Shown here: piece by piece, positions 10,837 through 21,814 of the stretch | How the letters are laid out: the number at the start of each line of letters is the position of its first letter | Numbering within the stretch: the first letter of the stretch is position 1 | Source: Tricholomella constricta | Taxonomy: Eukaryota > Basidiomycota > Agaricomycetes > Agaricales > Lyophyllaceae | Assembly (NCBI GenBank): GCA_013368375.1 | Contig: JAACJP010000006.1 | Coordinates: 1,364,001 to 1,428,000, forward strand | Length of the DNA stretch: 64,000 nt | Direction: 5' to 3' | Program-made: the position numbers and the translations under genes | Notes under the pieces: model-generated | The model's input: only the letters and a program-made list of their open reading frames with translations | The model's database searches: none | Told to the model about the DNA's origin: nothing

Positions 10837-12817
10837 ATGTCGTCCTTCAATCTCGATATCGCGGCCCCCGCCTCCGTTGACCCTAGCACGATTTTGCGCG
10901 ATTCCGAGTTGGCGCAGCTGTCCGTCGAAGATCGGGCGCGTGTGGCGTTCCTTGGCGTACCCCGACCCGTTTCCCCGACGTCCTCTCTTCCTGGGATCGT
11001 CACACTTGTCGATGGGAGTGTCGGGGCGGTCCCCGAATCTTCTCCCGCACCTCCCTCAATTCCCGATCATCGGCTGGTCATCCGTCTGCCGGTTCGATCT
11101 CGACAGATCCGGCGTCCTCGTTCCTCCACTCCAGAGGTTGAGTTCGAACCGGCCAGCGATCCTGTGTCACGTCCGGCGGCGACTTCGTTGTCCTGGGGGT
11201 CCCTTTTGACGGATGAGCTGTTGGCGGAGATCCTGCGTACCGCTGTGCGGGTTCCCCCTTCCTTGGCGTGGTGTGAGACGCATGCACCGGTAAGTGTTGC
11301 CCTTTTTCTGCGATCGATTGTTGATTCCATTTTGGGGTCTTCGTTAGTGTGATCGTTGTCGGGAGCGTCGGCTGTCCTGTCGATTTCAGGAGGTCCGTCT
11401 TCGCGGGACCCTGCCCTGTGTCGACTGCCGTGCGGCGCACTCCCTGTGTTCGCTTTCGTTGGAGCATGGCCTAGAAGTGGCCGCTAGGCAGTTGGGGATT
11501 CCCTTGGCGTGGTTGCGCTCTCGTGCGGAAGGCTTTGCTTTCTCTCGCACTGGCGTTGCGATGTCCTTTACCAGTATCCGTCGCGCCTTGCGTTTACCGC
11601 TCCCCCCTCCTCTTCCTGTTGTTTCCACATCCCCTGAAGGGTCCGGTGTTGTTCCTCCTCCTCGTGCTCCCCCGCCTCGCGCCTTTTTTCGCGGTACGCG
11701 AGGCCAGGGTCGAAAGTCTGTGCCTGTTGGCCGTAGGGGTGCGCGCTTGTCCGTTCAGGAGGTGCGCTCTTCGCCTATCCCTGGCCCTTCTCCCTCCTCC
11801 TCCCGCAATAGTTCGGTTTCGCTTGTCCCCGTTCGTCGTTCTGGGCCCATTGTGCGCACCGAGTCTCCGGATTCCCCCATCGCCGGCCCTTCGGAGCCTC
11901 TCTTTTTAAAAGGGTCATCCTCCTCAGGCTCTTCTTCACCGGTTTTGCCCTCTTCCCCCCCCGCCATGTTGGTTTCGACCCCCCCTGCTGCTCCGGTTCC
12001 CTCCCCTCCCTCGTCTGAGGAGTACCTCCGTCTTCAACGTCTCTATGACCAGGAGGTCGCGCGCGCGCAGGCCCTCTCTGTTCAAGTCGAGCTTCTCCGG
12101 GTCGAGGGTCAACGTGCCAAGTCCCATCTTCGTGGCGTATTGGCCGACTTCACCGATGAACGTGAGCGTTTCCTTCATCTGCAGGCGCAGACTTCGGAGG
12201 TCGTAGACGTCGATCGTGACGCGGAGGTTGAGGATCTTCGGATGGAGGTGTCGGTTCTTCAGGATGAGGTTGCTGGTTTGCAGGGGCACGTTGTCCACCT
12301 TCAGGAGGTTAGGGATCATTGGCGTGGTCACGCCTTGGACCTCCGTACTCGCGTTGACGGTGAGTTTCGATTCCCTTCATTTTCTCCTTCTTGTTTCTAA
12401 GACTTTTTCGTAGCCCTCGACCTTGCGCGTACCGCCTTCGCGTCCGATATGTATATCGCGGATGGTGCTTTGCGTCGCGCCCTCGTCGAGTTGGAGGCGT
12501 CGCCAGTCCGAAGTATCATCGATGGCGCCCACAAGATTCTTGAGCGGCACTCGCTCTTGGAGCTGTTCCGCCCCCCCGTCGATCCCGAGTCGCCGTTCCC
12601 CGCGTTCGAGCATTTCCTTGCTCTTCATCGCCCTTCTCTTACTCGCAAAGGTGCCTTGGCGGAGTTCGTATCTCAGTCTCAGTTGATCGCCGACGACGAG
12701 CAGGACATTGCGTCGATGCGTCCCCTGGAGATAGGGTTGGTTGGGGAGGTGGGGGGTGATCGTGAGGGCGGTTCTTCTTCCAGTGCGGGTCCCTCTAAGC
12801 GTCGTCGCATCGAGTAG
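10837..12817 (+). CDS. Antisense, intron-containing gene inside element 2; Zn2Cys6-like cysteine pattern and coiled coil
   Basis: The three exons are 10837-11289, 11348-12359 and 12414-12817. Both introns (58 and 54 nt) have GT-AG ends, and the frame is kept across them for about 622 codons. An in-frame ATG also exists at 10753. Exon 2 opens with CX2CX6C, then a spacer of about 11 residues, then CX2CX6C, the spacing of a fungal Zn2Cys6 DNA-binding cluster. A Pro/Ser-rich region follows, then a heptad-rich segment (about 12020-12340) likely to form a coiled coil. The end is basic (SKRRRIE). The gene lies opposite to pol and within the LTR boundaries, so it travels with the element. A DNA-binding or regulatory role is inferred only from the cysteine spacing. 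Confidence 0.7.
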
Positions 12818-13034
12818 TCGGTCCCTTCTGCAGCGTCTTGGCCTGCGTTTATTTTTTGCTGAATATTTACAGTCCGGAGTTCGTTCGTTTGTTTTTCTTT
12901 TTTTTCTTGATATTTTTTCTTTGTGTGATATTGTTGCGCTGGTGGTTGAATACGTATAGTAGAGTTTAGTCTTGGGAAAATTTGCATAATTTTCGTGATG
13001 TGTTGGTGTGCGTGAGTGTTCGTCGAGTGTCTTT
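12818..13034. other. Convergent 3' region between the antisense gene and pol of element 2
   Basis: T-rich non-coding sequence containing the 3' flank of the plus-strand gene. The true pol stop lies just beyond at about 13035. In this copy the pol frame runs through here because of the upstream frameshift. Confidence 0.5.
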
Positions 13035-16000
13035 TTAAATTGTGGGGTCCCGTGGTTTTCTTGGGAATAGTCGGTGGAATTTAAGGGCCATGTCCTTTGC
13101 TCCCCTTCTATATTTTCCGCTGGTTCCCAGGTATCGTCTTCGGGGCCGTACCCTTCCCATCGTACCAAGTAGAGGACGTGTTTCCCTCGTGTTCGGGAAT
13201 CCAGGATCTGTCCCACTTCGTAGTGTTCTTCGCCCTCGACTTCGATCGTCTGCGGAGGTGGTTTTGATCGTCCGGGGAAATTCTCGTGCTCGTGCTTCTC
13301 GAGCAACTTGACGTGGAAGACATTGTGAATCCCTTTCAGTGTCGGAGGTAGTTCCAGTCGATACGCGTGGCTGGAGATCTTCTGCAGGATTTTGAAGGGG
13401 CCCAGTCTCCGGTGGTCCAGCTTTTTGGAGGGGCGTTTCGTTTTGATGTTCCGGCAGTCGAGCCATACTTCCGTTCCTACGGCCCAGTCTGGTGTAGGGT
13501 CCCGTTTCTTATCTGCAAATCGTTTGTAAGCTTCATTTGCGATCTCTATTTCTTTGCGGAGGTAGTCCTGGAGGGTCCGGAGGTCTACGGCTACCTCCTG
13601 GGCTTCTTTCGCCGGTATATCTTTTATAGAGATTGTCAAGCGGGGGTGATAACCCTTGTTCGCAAAGAAAGGGGAAACTCCCGTGGTCGAATGGGTCGTA
13701 TTGTTATACGTGAATTCCGCCAGAGGGAGCTGTGTTCGCCAGTTGGTCTGGAGATAGTTCACGTACATCCGGAGGTATTGTTCCAGTGTCTGATTTACTC
13801 GTTCCGTCTGGCCGTCGGTCTCCGGGTGATACGCGGTCGAAAGGTTCGATTTGATGTCCAGGGCTTTACATAGCGAGCTCCAGAAACGGGAGACGAAGAG
13901 GGTGCCTCTGTCGGAGATGATGTCATCGGGCAGTCCGTGCTTGGAGAAGACATGTTCCAAGAATAGCTGAGCAAGTTCCTTTGCTGTGTCCGTTGTGTGA
14001 CAGGGTATGAAGATGCCTTGCTTGGTGAGGCGGCATACTACGACCAGTATGGCGTCGTACCCATCCGATTCCGGTAATTCTACGATGTGGTCCATGGATA
14101 TGGAGGCCCACGCCCTTCGCCCAATCTGGAGTGGTTTCAATAATCCGTATGGGCTATGGCGTGGGACCTTCGCTCTTTTACAGGTATGACAGCTTCGGAC
14201 GTATCGAGTGACCTCCTTCCGTAATCCGGGCCAGAAATAAGTCCTCATGATGAGTTGTGTGGTCTTTCTGATCCCTGGATGTCCGCGCAGTTTGTGATCG
14301 TGGTGTTGCTGTAGGATGTCGAGTCGTAATCTGGAATGGTCTGGTACATAGATTCTTCCGTCGCGAAGGAGTAGTTTGTGATCATCGGATAGGGAGAATG
14401 CGGAGGTCTCTTCTCCGGGTTTGGGTGCATGCCTTTCGAAGAAATCGTCTCGGGGTGCGTTCCGGACATTGTTTAGTAGGAGCTCCTCGTTCAGTATTAG
14501 GGCCGCGTTCAATCGTTCGGGGGGTATGATGATGCGGTTGTTGAAGGAGTTGTGATCCTGCTCGAAACCCTTCTTTGGATACACGTCCGCTCTTCGCGTA
14601 AGGGCATCTGGCTTCGCTCCCAGTCTTCCGGGTCGATAGTTTATCTGGAAGTCGAAGTTCGCCAGGCATTCCGACCATCGTGCTTGTCTGCGACTGAGTT
14701 GTTTGGTCGTGGAGAAGTACTGTAGGTTGTTGTGGTCGGAGTACACTTGAATGCGGTGGGGAGATCCCTCTAGGTAGGCCCTCCATTGTTTAAACGCTTC
14801 CACGATTGCTAGGAGCTCCTTGTCATAGATGTCGTAGTTGAGCTCCGCGTCTATCATAGTTCTCGCGTAGAAGGCGACCGGACGTAAGTCTTGTGATGTC
14901 TCGTCAAATTGGGAGATGATCCCCGCTATGGCGAAGTCGGAGGCATCGCACTCTAGTATCACCGGTAGTTGAGGATCGAAGTGTCGTAGGATGGGTGCGG
15001 AGGAGAATGCTTTCTTCAATAGCTCGAAGACTCCTTCGCATTCGGAATCCCATTTCCAGATTGTGTCCTTTTGCGTGAGTTTATTTAACCTCTTCGTTAT
15101 GCCCGAGTAATTGTCGATAAACCGCCGATAGAAGTTTGCAAAGCCTAGGAAAGATTGGAGTTCCTTGACCTTCGTCGGTCTAGGCCACTTCCGGATCGCG
15201 TCGACTTTTCCTGGATCCATCTTTACTCCGCCGGGGGATACGATGACGCCTAGGTATTCGATCTCCGTAGTGTGAAACGTGCATTTCTCCGGTTTCGCAT
15301 GAAGGTTGTGTTTCCGGAGCCTCTCGAGGACCTTCCGAACGTGTCCGTGATGTTCCTCTAAGGTCTCCGAGAAAACCAGAATGTCGTCGAGGTAGATCAC
15401 TACGAACACGTCGTTCATGTCGTGGAAGATGTCGTTCATGAAGTGTTGGAATGTCGCGGGTGAGTTTGTCATGCCGAAAGGCATTACCAGGTATTCGAAA
15501 AGTCCATAACGAGTGCGGAAGGCTGTCTTCCATTCGTGTCCCGGAGCTATGCGGACGTTGTTGTAGCCCACTCGGAGGTCGATCTTCGAGTATACTTTCG
15601 CTTTTTGAAGTCGGTCTATGAGGTCTCCGATCAGAGGTAGAGGGTAACGGTTCTTCTTGGTGATCCGATTTAATCCTCTATAGTCCACGCATAGCCGGAG
15701 TGATCCGTCCTTCTTCTTTGCGAACAGTACCGGAGCTCCCGCTGACGAACTCGAAGGTCGGATGAACCCTTTTCCGAGCATCTCGTCGATGTAATCCTTC
15801 AATGCTTTCAACTCCAGTTCGGACATGTTGTATATCTTTCCGAAGGGAGGGGTAGTGTTTTCGTCGAGTTCCACTGTGTGATCGTAGGGTCGGTGTGGGG
15901 GGATGGTTTTCGCTTCGCCCGCTGAGAATACGTCTTTGAAGTCCCTGTACTCCGGAGGTACGACTTCCTCGAAGATTTCCCTTTCTGTCTTTGGTTGCTT

Positions 16001-17520
16001 GGGTTCATCGTCGGAGGTGTTATTGGCATGGAGGTGTTCTTCCTTTTCGGTGGGGGAGATGTGTAGTTGGAACGCTGTGGCTCCGTCCCTGATGAGGTTC
16101 GCGAATGGCGCCGCTCCGATCAGGCGGATGTTTTGTGTTTCGACATCCTCTTCTCCTTCTCCCGTTTCGTCTTCGGCCTCCGTTTCCGGGTTGGTTTCCT
16201 CTTCTTCCTGTGTTTCTGTCGTTGGGGACGTTGCGGATTTCCGTTTGGGGTGGGGTTTGAATTTGGACCTCGGAACGTTTGGAGGGAAGTAGTTCGGTGG
16301 GGGTGGTTTTCGGGTGCGTTTCCGTCCCGTTATCTCCTCTGGTGACTCGGTTGTCGGTGTTGGTACTTCCTCTTGGGGTTCGTTGGTGTTTGGGCGAGTG
16401 TCTTCCTCCTTCATGTTATCGCTGGAGGTGTCGTTCTGATCGTTGTCGTCGTCCAGGAGGTCCCTGAGGAGGGGTTGTTTTTCCGAAAGGGGGTTGGCTG
16501 GTTTCGGAGCTTCGACGTCTTCCTCCTCCTCAAGGGTCACGGTTCTCCATTGCGTCTTCTGGGAAAGCGATATCGCGGCTAGTCCTGCCCCTTGTTCCAT
16601 GGTCATGGACATTTCCCGCCAGTCGATGTCCGGATTTGCTTCCCGTAACCAAGGTAATCCGAGCACTAGTGGCGTGGCCGGGTGTAACTGTGTTATGAGG
16701 AGGTCGACCTTATACTCTAGTCCGTTCTCAAGTTTGATTGTTTCGGGACTATGGTGTGAAATGGCTCCACCTCCGCTGGGGTTTCCGTCGAACAGTTGTA
16801 GGGTCATGGGGCTGGCGAGAGGTTCCGGTTTCGTACACGAGGATTGTGCTATGAAATTTCCCGCCGCTCCACTATCGATAAGTGCCCGTAGTCGCGTTGA
16901 GGATCCTTCTAACTGTACTTCGATCGTGAAGGAGCGAGCTGACCGCGAGGGTAAGCGTTGATCTCCTGTGCCTGTTGTCGTTGGGACGACTTCCTTTTTC
17001 CTTCGGAGGTCCGGTAGTGATCCTTCAATTTTGCCGTTTGACCCCCTTCGTAGCGTGATGCAGAGGTCTTTCCAGTTTATTCGGGGGTTGACCTCCTTCA
17101 ACCATGATAGTCCCAACACTATCGCAGCTGTCTGGAGTTTCGTAAGGAGGAACCTTATCCTCTGCGTGGTGCCGTCACTGAATTTGACGTCGTTGGTGGT
17201 ATAGTGTGTGATTTTGCCCGATGCGGAGAGTTCTCCATCAAATAGGCAAAGGTTTATTGGGGGTTTGAGCTCCTCAAGGTGGAGCCCGCGTGATGTCGCC
17301 ATGTCGGAGTCCATGAAGTTGTCGGTAGCTCCGCTGTCGATAAGCGTATTTTCGGGTTTTTCTCCTCCTCCGTTTGGCGTGAGGTGTATTAAGAATGCCA
17401 GGGACGAGTGGGAGGAGAGTGTTACAGTGCGGGTGTCCGTTGTCGATAGTGCCGTTGCGCGTAGTTTAGTGTCAAGGCCCGGTTTCAGCTCTTCGCGATT
17501 CAGAGCCCGGGTAAGTCCTG
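13035..17520 (-). CDS. Element 2 pol: tandem retropepsins, RT, RNase H, integrase, chromodomain
   Basis: Pol reads in the -1 frame relative to gag from about 17515 (first ATG 17314). Two retropepsin-like repeats come first: LIDSGATDNF at 17321-17350 and LIDSGAAGNF at 16860-16890. Each is followed by a LFDG segment and a LGL(S/P)WL segment. RT shows KIDLRVGYN, MPFGMTNSPATFQ and the catalytic YLDD (about 15380-15395). RNase H starts near 14975 (ECDASDFAIAG). Integrase has an HHCC region and the D, D, E residues in SMDHIVEL, IISDRGTLF and QTERVNQ. A chromodomain (LVRWEGYGPEDDTWEPAENIEG) follows, and such domains can steer integration to heterochromatin. Near 13104 the frame shifts; the normal end lies in the neighbouring frame and stops at about 13035, while the shifted frame runs on to 12377. 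Confidence 0.9.
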
Positions 17521-18391
17521 AATCGCCCCCGCGTTTCCCTCTTCTGTCTTGTGATGGAATTCGAAGATGTCGTCGCCGATGAGGTAGGTGGCTCTGCCCA
17601 TGGCGTTTGCTGTTGGGCAGTCGCGCATCCAGTGTTCCAGGTCACCGCATAGGATGCAGGCCTTGTCTCGAATTCGTTGTTGCTTTACGTCTTCATCGAT
17701 CTTCACCCAGGGGCGCGTTGACTTCTTGAATCCGAAGTTGTTGGCTTGTAGTGCCTCTTCGTCATCCCATGCGATTTCTTGGTCTTGCGCCTTACCTTCC
17801 TTACCTGAGTCCGGGTCCTGATCATGACTTTCGGCGTTCAAGCGTGCGTTCTTGTTCCCCTGAGCCGTTTGCGGCGTCGTGCGGCTTGCGGGTCCGGCCG
17901 AAGGTCCCATCGGAGGTCGTGCGGAGGTGTTGGAGGTGTTCGCATTATTCGCCCAGAGGGGTTTGTAGGACTCTGGATTTTCTATGCGATGTTCCCAGTA
18001 CCTCCGGTCGATTTGGGTGACCAGATCTCGGTAACCTTCGTAGGTTTCGGGGCTTGGTGCGATGGCCAGGACGTTAAGGATTCGTTGGGGGAGCGCTTTC
18101 CGGAGTGTGAACTGTAGTGCTACCCAGTTCCAGCCTGTTTCGTACGCTTCTTGTTCGAACTTGATGATGAATGCTGTGAACTTTTCCCATTCCTTCATTT
18201 TCAGTCGCGAAATGTTGTTCTCGGCTTCCACTCTCGAGTTCGGTATTCCGAAGCGTGATCCTAATTCGTGTACGAATCCTTCCCAATTCGTGAACATTGG
18301 GTGTTGGGGGTTGTACGTGAGTTGCAGCCGAAAGTAGTCCATAGCTCCGTCCTTTAAGTAGGAGCTCGCGAATGACACCTTCAGGTGATCC
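17500..18391 (-). pseudogene. Element 2 gag, 3' part (downstream of the nested element)
   Basis: This resumes after the tgttc duplication in the frame reading TYEQDHLKVSFASSYLKDG, typical of chromovirus capsid, and ends with a zinc knuckle CILCGDLEHWMRDC (CX2CX4HX4C, near 17640). The stop is at 17500-17502. The upstream portion of the same protein is at 29410-31354, and joining across the single duplication copy restores the capsid frame. Confidence 0.88.
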
Positions 18392-18396
18392 TGTTC

Positions 18397-18617
18397 TGTA
18401 AGGGCGCTTACTATCTTATCGACTAATCTGATCTAATCGTATCTTATCGACACGATTATGCTATTGTTTGGCAACACCTTCCGGTGTTGCCTATTTAATC
18501 CTTTACATTACATAATTAAATAGTAGACCTTGTACACCTATACGTAGCAATCGACAGACTTGTCAAGCTTACGTCTAGCGTGCACAGCAAGGTCCCCAAT
18601 CTTGTAACCCCGTTACA
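18397..18617 (+). repeat. 5' LTR of element 3
   Basis: 221 bp with TG...CA ends, identical by eye to 29184-29404. It holds a perfect 9-bp hairpin, GGCAACACC/GGTGTTGCC with a 4-nt loop (18470-18491), which would lie in R or U5 of the transcript if transcription starts upstream of it. Confidence 0.94.
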
Positions 18618-18724
18618 TTTTTTTAAGCTACCTTGCTTTCTATTGCTGCGTACCCACGACATACGCAGAATCACATTCCATTTAGAACAACCATCATCAA
18701 AAGAACCCACGAGACCCAGACCCG
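18618..18724 (+). other. Element 3 leader between LTR and gag
   Basis: A run of T followed by AAGCTACC lies directly after the LTR. No obvious TGG-type primer binding site is visible, so the priming tRNA or mechanism is unclear. The first ATG after the LTR in a long frame is at 18725. Confidence 0.45.
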
Positions 18725-21700
18725 ATGACACCAACTCCCACATCCGGAAAGAGCCGAACTCCGGTCCTCGAGGATGCGCTCGCAGCGCATCCTCCATCAC
18801 AACTTCCACTGCAACCAGTGGAAGTCGGATCAGTCGCTGGTGGACAAAGTCCACCAGCGCAGAATACACTAGGATTAGAATCGGAGGAACCTTGGCCGAT
18901 AGCAAGCACCAATGTGCCGGGGAGCTTGGCCGACGAATTGGCCAGGTCATATCGACCTGGCCCCACGGCAGGAAGCAGATGGCCAGACAGCCGTCTGTCA
19001 AGTAGAGCGTTCGGGGCGTCCACCCTGAGCATAGTCAAGATGGAGTCGGACGAAGACGACTTGTCCGACCCCGAGGCCAATGAAGAAGAAGCCAGCGATA
19101 GGGAATTGCTGGCGCTAAAAGTGAAGCAATTCTGGGATACCACTGATGTTGTTAGCGAACATCGACGAAGACGACTAGAGGAACGAGCGGATAGGCTCGT
19201 TCTACGATCAACCGGAGCACAGTCCGTTGCAGAAATGGTCGTACAGGAGTATGCCGACCGATACTTGGAAGCGCTGTCCGTAGTAGTTACGGAATACAGG
19301 AAGAAGTACCCTAAGGGAACTTCGAATTCAGCAGTCAGCTCGATCGCTGGGACTCCTATACCTAAGAAAGCTCCGCTCAACAAAGGAAAAGGTCGTTGGG
19401 ATGACCTTTTCACCCCGCAAGCAGTGGCCTCGGGATCGAACCAGCCTCTTGATGAGGCTGCTATGGCAGTATCTGCGCTGCACCAAGCGCGCCAGTTAGG
19501 AGAATCTGACGACGATTATCGTCGTCGGGCCGCGGCAGCGAAACGCGAAAGAATGACTCGCGAAGAGCACCTTGCGCAACCACAAGGTTCCCGATGGGCC
19601 CCTGTTAGTGAGTCTACATTAGACCCACCCACTGAGCGTAAGGACACGAATTCGCAACTAGCTGGCACTGAAAGCGTGCCAGCTATTCAAGTACCTCCGG
19701 AGGCTAAGGATGGCCGTGTTCCATTAGCGAAAGAGTGGAACAACCGGATCGCTTACCAGCGTCTGAGAAATGCTGATCTATCACGGAGCAAGTTCACGAA
19801 TTATGACGACCAAGGAGTCGTCTTTGAAGGACATATGCCTGTGGATGAGATGGCGAGGCAATGGGCCTCGCAAACTCAAGGGTCGGATGGTGGGTTAGTA
19901 ACTGGATTGGAAGCCGTCGAAAAGAATAAGTCGACGGCGATAGCTAACGGTCGTCGAGACATGCGGGTTCGAATAAGTGAACCCGCGGAATATGCGCAGC
20001 CTCGAGCTCAGACTCGAGGCTATTCAATGCCTGCTCCGATCCGCCGGAGTCAATCAATTGCGGACGGAATACATGCTGCCGGAGAGCAGCATAAAACTAA
20101 GATGCATGAGCGATTGCATCAATTAATGCACGAGCGTTTGTCGGTACGACTGTCGCTTCCGGACGGGATGAAATCTCGGCGTGCGGACTCAAAGTCCGTA
20201 GGCACTTATAGTGGAAGTGCAAAGTTCGGCGACCTTGAAGAATGGCTGTCGAGCCTCGTCGTGATGCTGGCAGTAAGCCAGTTTGGAGGAGAAGAACGCG
20301 ACCAAGAGCGCGTTCTGATAACATCCGAGTTTCTCGATGGCGAAGCTCGAAAGTGGTACAATCGCCACGTTATACATGTAAACCGCGAGAAGCAGTTCTG
20401 GACGTTTGAAGACGTCGTACTTGGATTGTATGACCGGTTCGTGCTACCCTCAACCATGCAAGATGCTCGTAACGACTTTAATGCCGTTACTTACTCGGCG
20501 AGCAAAGGAATACAAGGTTTATATGATGACCTTGTGGACCATGCCATGAATATGGCAGCAAGAACGGACGATTGGACGTTCCTGGAGAAATTCCTCAAGA
20601 CACTTCCGCGTGAGATGCGGAAGGCATTATTCGATGACGGGCTATCACCCGAAATCAACACGGTCCAAGAGTTCCTAGCGGTGGGCTTAGCACACCAAGC
20701 CACCCAGAAGACGGCTGATTACTTTGAGCGGAACATAACCGCTCAGCGAAATCAACCGAGTCAACCGCGGAAACCAGATGGGGGGCGAGTGAACACCCCA
20801 CAAAACAATTTCAACAGGACTCGACGTGTGTATGGCGCACTTAATGAAAAACCATACGCCAAGCTAGCGTATCAGGATCAACCGGGACGTGGAGAGCAAA
20901 AGCTCCACGTCGAGAAACCAGCGATGAAGACGGGAGATCGTCCGCATTACGATCAAACCAAAAACCACGGTCATCACAACCACCCCCCGGGGGAAGTGTG
21001 CTTTAATTGTGGGAAACTAGGGCATTTTGCAAAAGATTGCAAACAGCCCAAGAAACAGCGAGCGTTCCTACGGGCCGCACGTACAGCGGCACCTGACGCA
21101 GCAAGTGAGGCGGACGACGAAGATACTTCTCCCGAGGACCCGGACGGGCGAGACAATGGACGCCCTGAGACCGAGGCGGACAATGAAGACGAAGGCGATG
21201 AGTTCGTAGATATGGAGGTCTACGAAAATGAATACTATGCTCGGGACGATGAGACCGAGCGTATGTTTGCAATGACAGAAGTCATTGCGTCAGAAGAACG
21301 CAATGATAAACCACCAAGTCGTAAAGTGAAAGTGCGGACGGGTAGGGACAAGATTGCTCGTCCCGTAGTACCGATAAAGGACAAGGAGTGCCTGGTCACC
21401 TACATGAATGTAGGTGGACATGAGGCTTGGACCCTCTGGGATTCCGGGAGTACGACTACCGGACTTACGCCGTCATTCGCTCAAGTGGCCGATATTCGAG
21501 TGTTTCCGTTGGAGGATCCATTAATCCTCCAGCTCGGAACTAAAGGAAGTCGGGCCACAGTAAATTTTGGCACGACGGTGGAAGCCGTTCTTCCAGGGTT
21601 TAAAGGCAAGGTTTACATGGACCTTGCTAACTTTGATCGATACGACGTGATTATAGGCACGCCGTTTATGCGCGCAAACAACGTCGTGCTGGACTTTAAC

Positions 21701-21811
21701 CGTGACGAAGTTGTCGTCAATGGAGTCGCTACACCAGCGACTAAAGTAAAAATGGATGATACCGATGGCCGAGTTAGACGCCATCGGTCATTGGAGAAAC
21801 GAAGAGAATGA
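18725..21811 (+). CDS. Element 3 gag-protease polyprotein (ends at UGA)
   Basis: The 1028-residue frame has a long charged N-terminal extension (residues 1-480 approx.), a capsid-like region (about 490-680, with EEWLSSLVVMLAVSQF and ARKWYNRHV patterns), one zinc knuckle CFNCGKLGHFAKDC (residues 759-772), an acidic linker, and a retropepsin domain with active site WDSGS (near residue 904) and the YDVIIGTPFM flap-side motif. Protease is therefore in the gag frame, not the pol frame. The stop is UGA followed by CUA, and the downstream pol frame is the same frame, so readthrough would give a gag-pro-pol fusion. Short hairpins occur every few tens of bases throughout. Confidence 0.92.
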   Translation: MTPTPTSGKSRTPVLEDALAAHPPSQLPLQPVEVGSVAGGQSPPAQNTLGLESEEPWPIASTNVPGSLADELARSYRPGPTAGSRWPDSRLSSRAFGASTLSIVKMESDEDDLSDPEANEEEASDRELLALKVKQFWDTTDVVSEHRRRRLEERADRLVLRSTGAQSVAEMVVQEYADRYLEALSVVVTEYRKKYPKGTSNSAVSSIAGTPIPKKAPLNKGKGRWDDLFTPQAVASGSNQPLDEAAMAVSALHQARQLGESDDDYRRRAAAAKRERMTREEHLAQPQGSRWAPVSESTLDPPTERKDTNSQLAGTESVPAIQVPPEAKDGRVPLAKEWNNRIAYQRLRNADLSRSKFTNYDDQGVVFEGHMPVDEMARQWASQTQGSDGGLVTGLEAVEKNKSTAIANGRRDMRVRISEPAEYAQPRAQTRGYSMPAPIRRSQSIADGIHAAGEQHKTKMHERLHQLMHERLSVRLSLPDGMKSRRADSKSVGTYSGSAKFGDLEEWLSSLVVMLAVSQFGGEERDQERVLITSEFLDGEARKWYNRHVIHVNREKQFWTFEDVVLGLYDRFVLPSTMQDARNDFNAVTYSASKGIQGLYDDLVDHAMNMAARTDDWTFLEKFLKTLPREMRKALFDDGLSPEINTVQEFLAVGLAHQATQKTADYFERNITAQRNQPSQPRKPDGGRVNTPQNNFNRTRRVYGALNEKPYAKLAYQDQPGRGEQKLHVEKPAMKTGDRPHYDQTKNHGHHNHPPGEVCFNCGKLGHFAKDCKQPKKQRAFLRAARTAAPDAASEADDEDTSPEDPDGRDNGRPETEADNEDEGDEFVDMEVYENEYYARDDETERMFAMTEVIASEERNDKPPSRKVKVRTGRDKIARPVVPIKDKECLVTYMNVGGHEAWTLWDSGSTTTGLTPSFAQVADIRVFPLEDPLILQLGTKGSRATVNFGTTVEAVLPGFKGKVYMDLANFDRYDVIIGTPFMRANNVVLDFNRDEVVVNGVATPATKVKMDDTDGRVRRHRSLEKRRE

Positions 21812-21814
21812 CTA
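21809..21814 (+). promoter_or_regulatory. Candidate stop-codon readthrough site (UGA CUA)
   Basis: The gag stop UGA is followed by CUA, resembling known leaky contexts (UGA-CUA, UGA-CUAG). The frame then stays open for about 1300 codons through pol. A 9-bp hairpin lies just upstream (21761-21788), and GGTAGGC/GCCTACC (21854-21876) forms one about 40 nt downstream, where a stimulatory structure would be expected. Alternatively pol starts at the ATG at 22166 by another route. Confidence 0.6.

Noticed and set aside
12377..13034. Extension of element 2 pol by more than 200 residues past the chromodomain
   Set aside because: The tail is the antisense of a spliced plus-strand gene and arises from a one-base shift near 13104; the neighbouring frame gives the normal short end.
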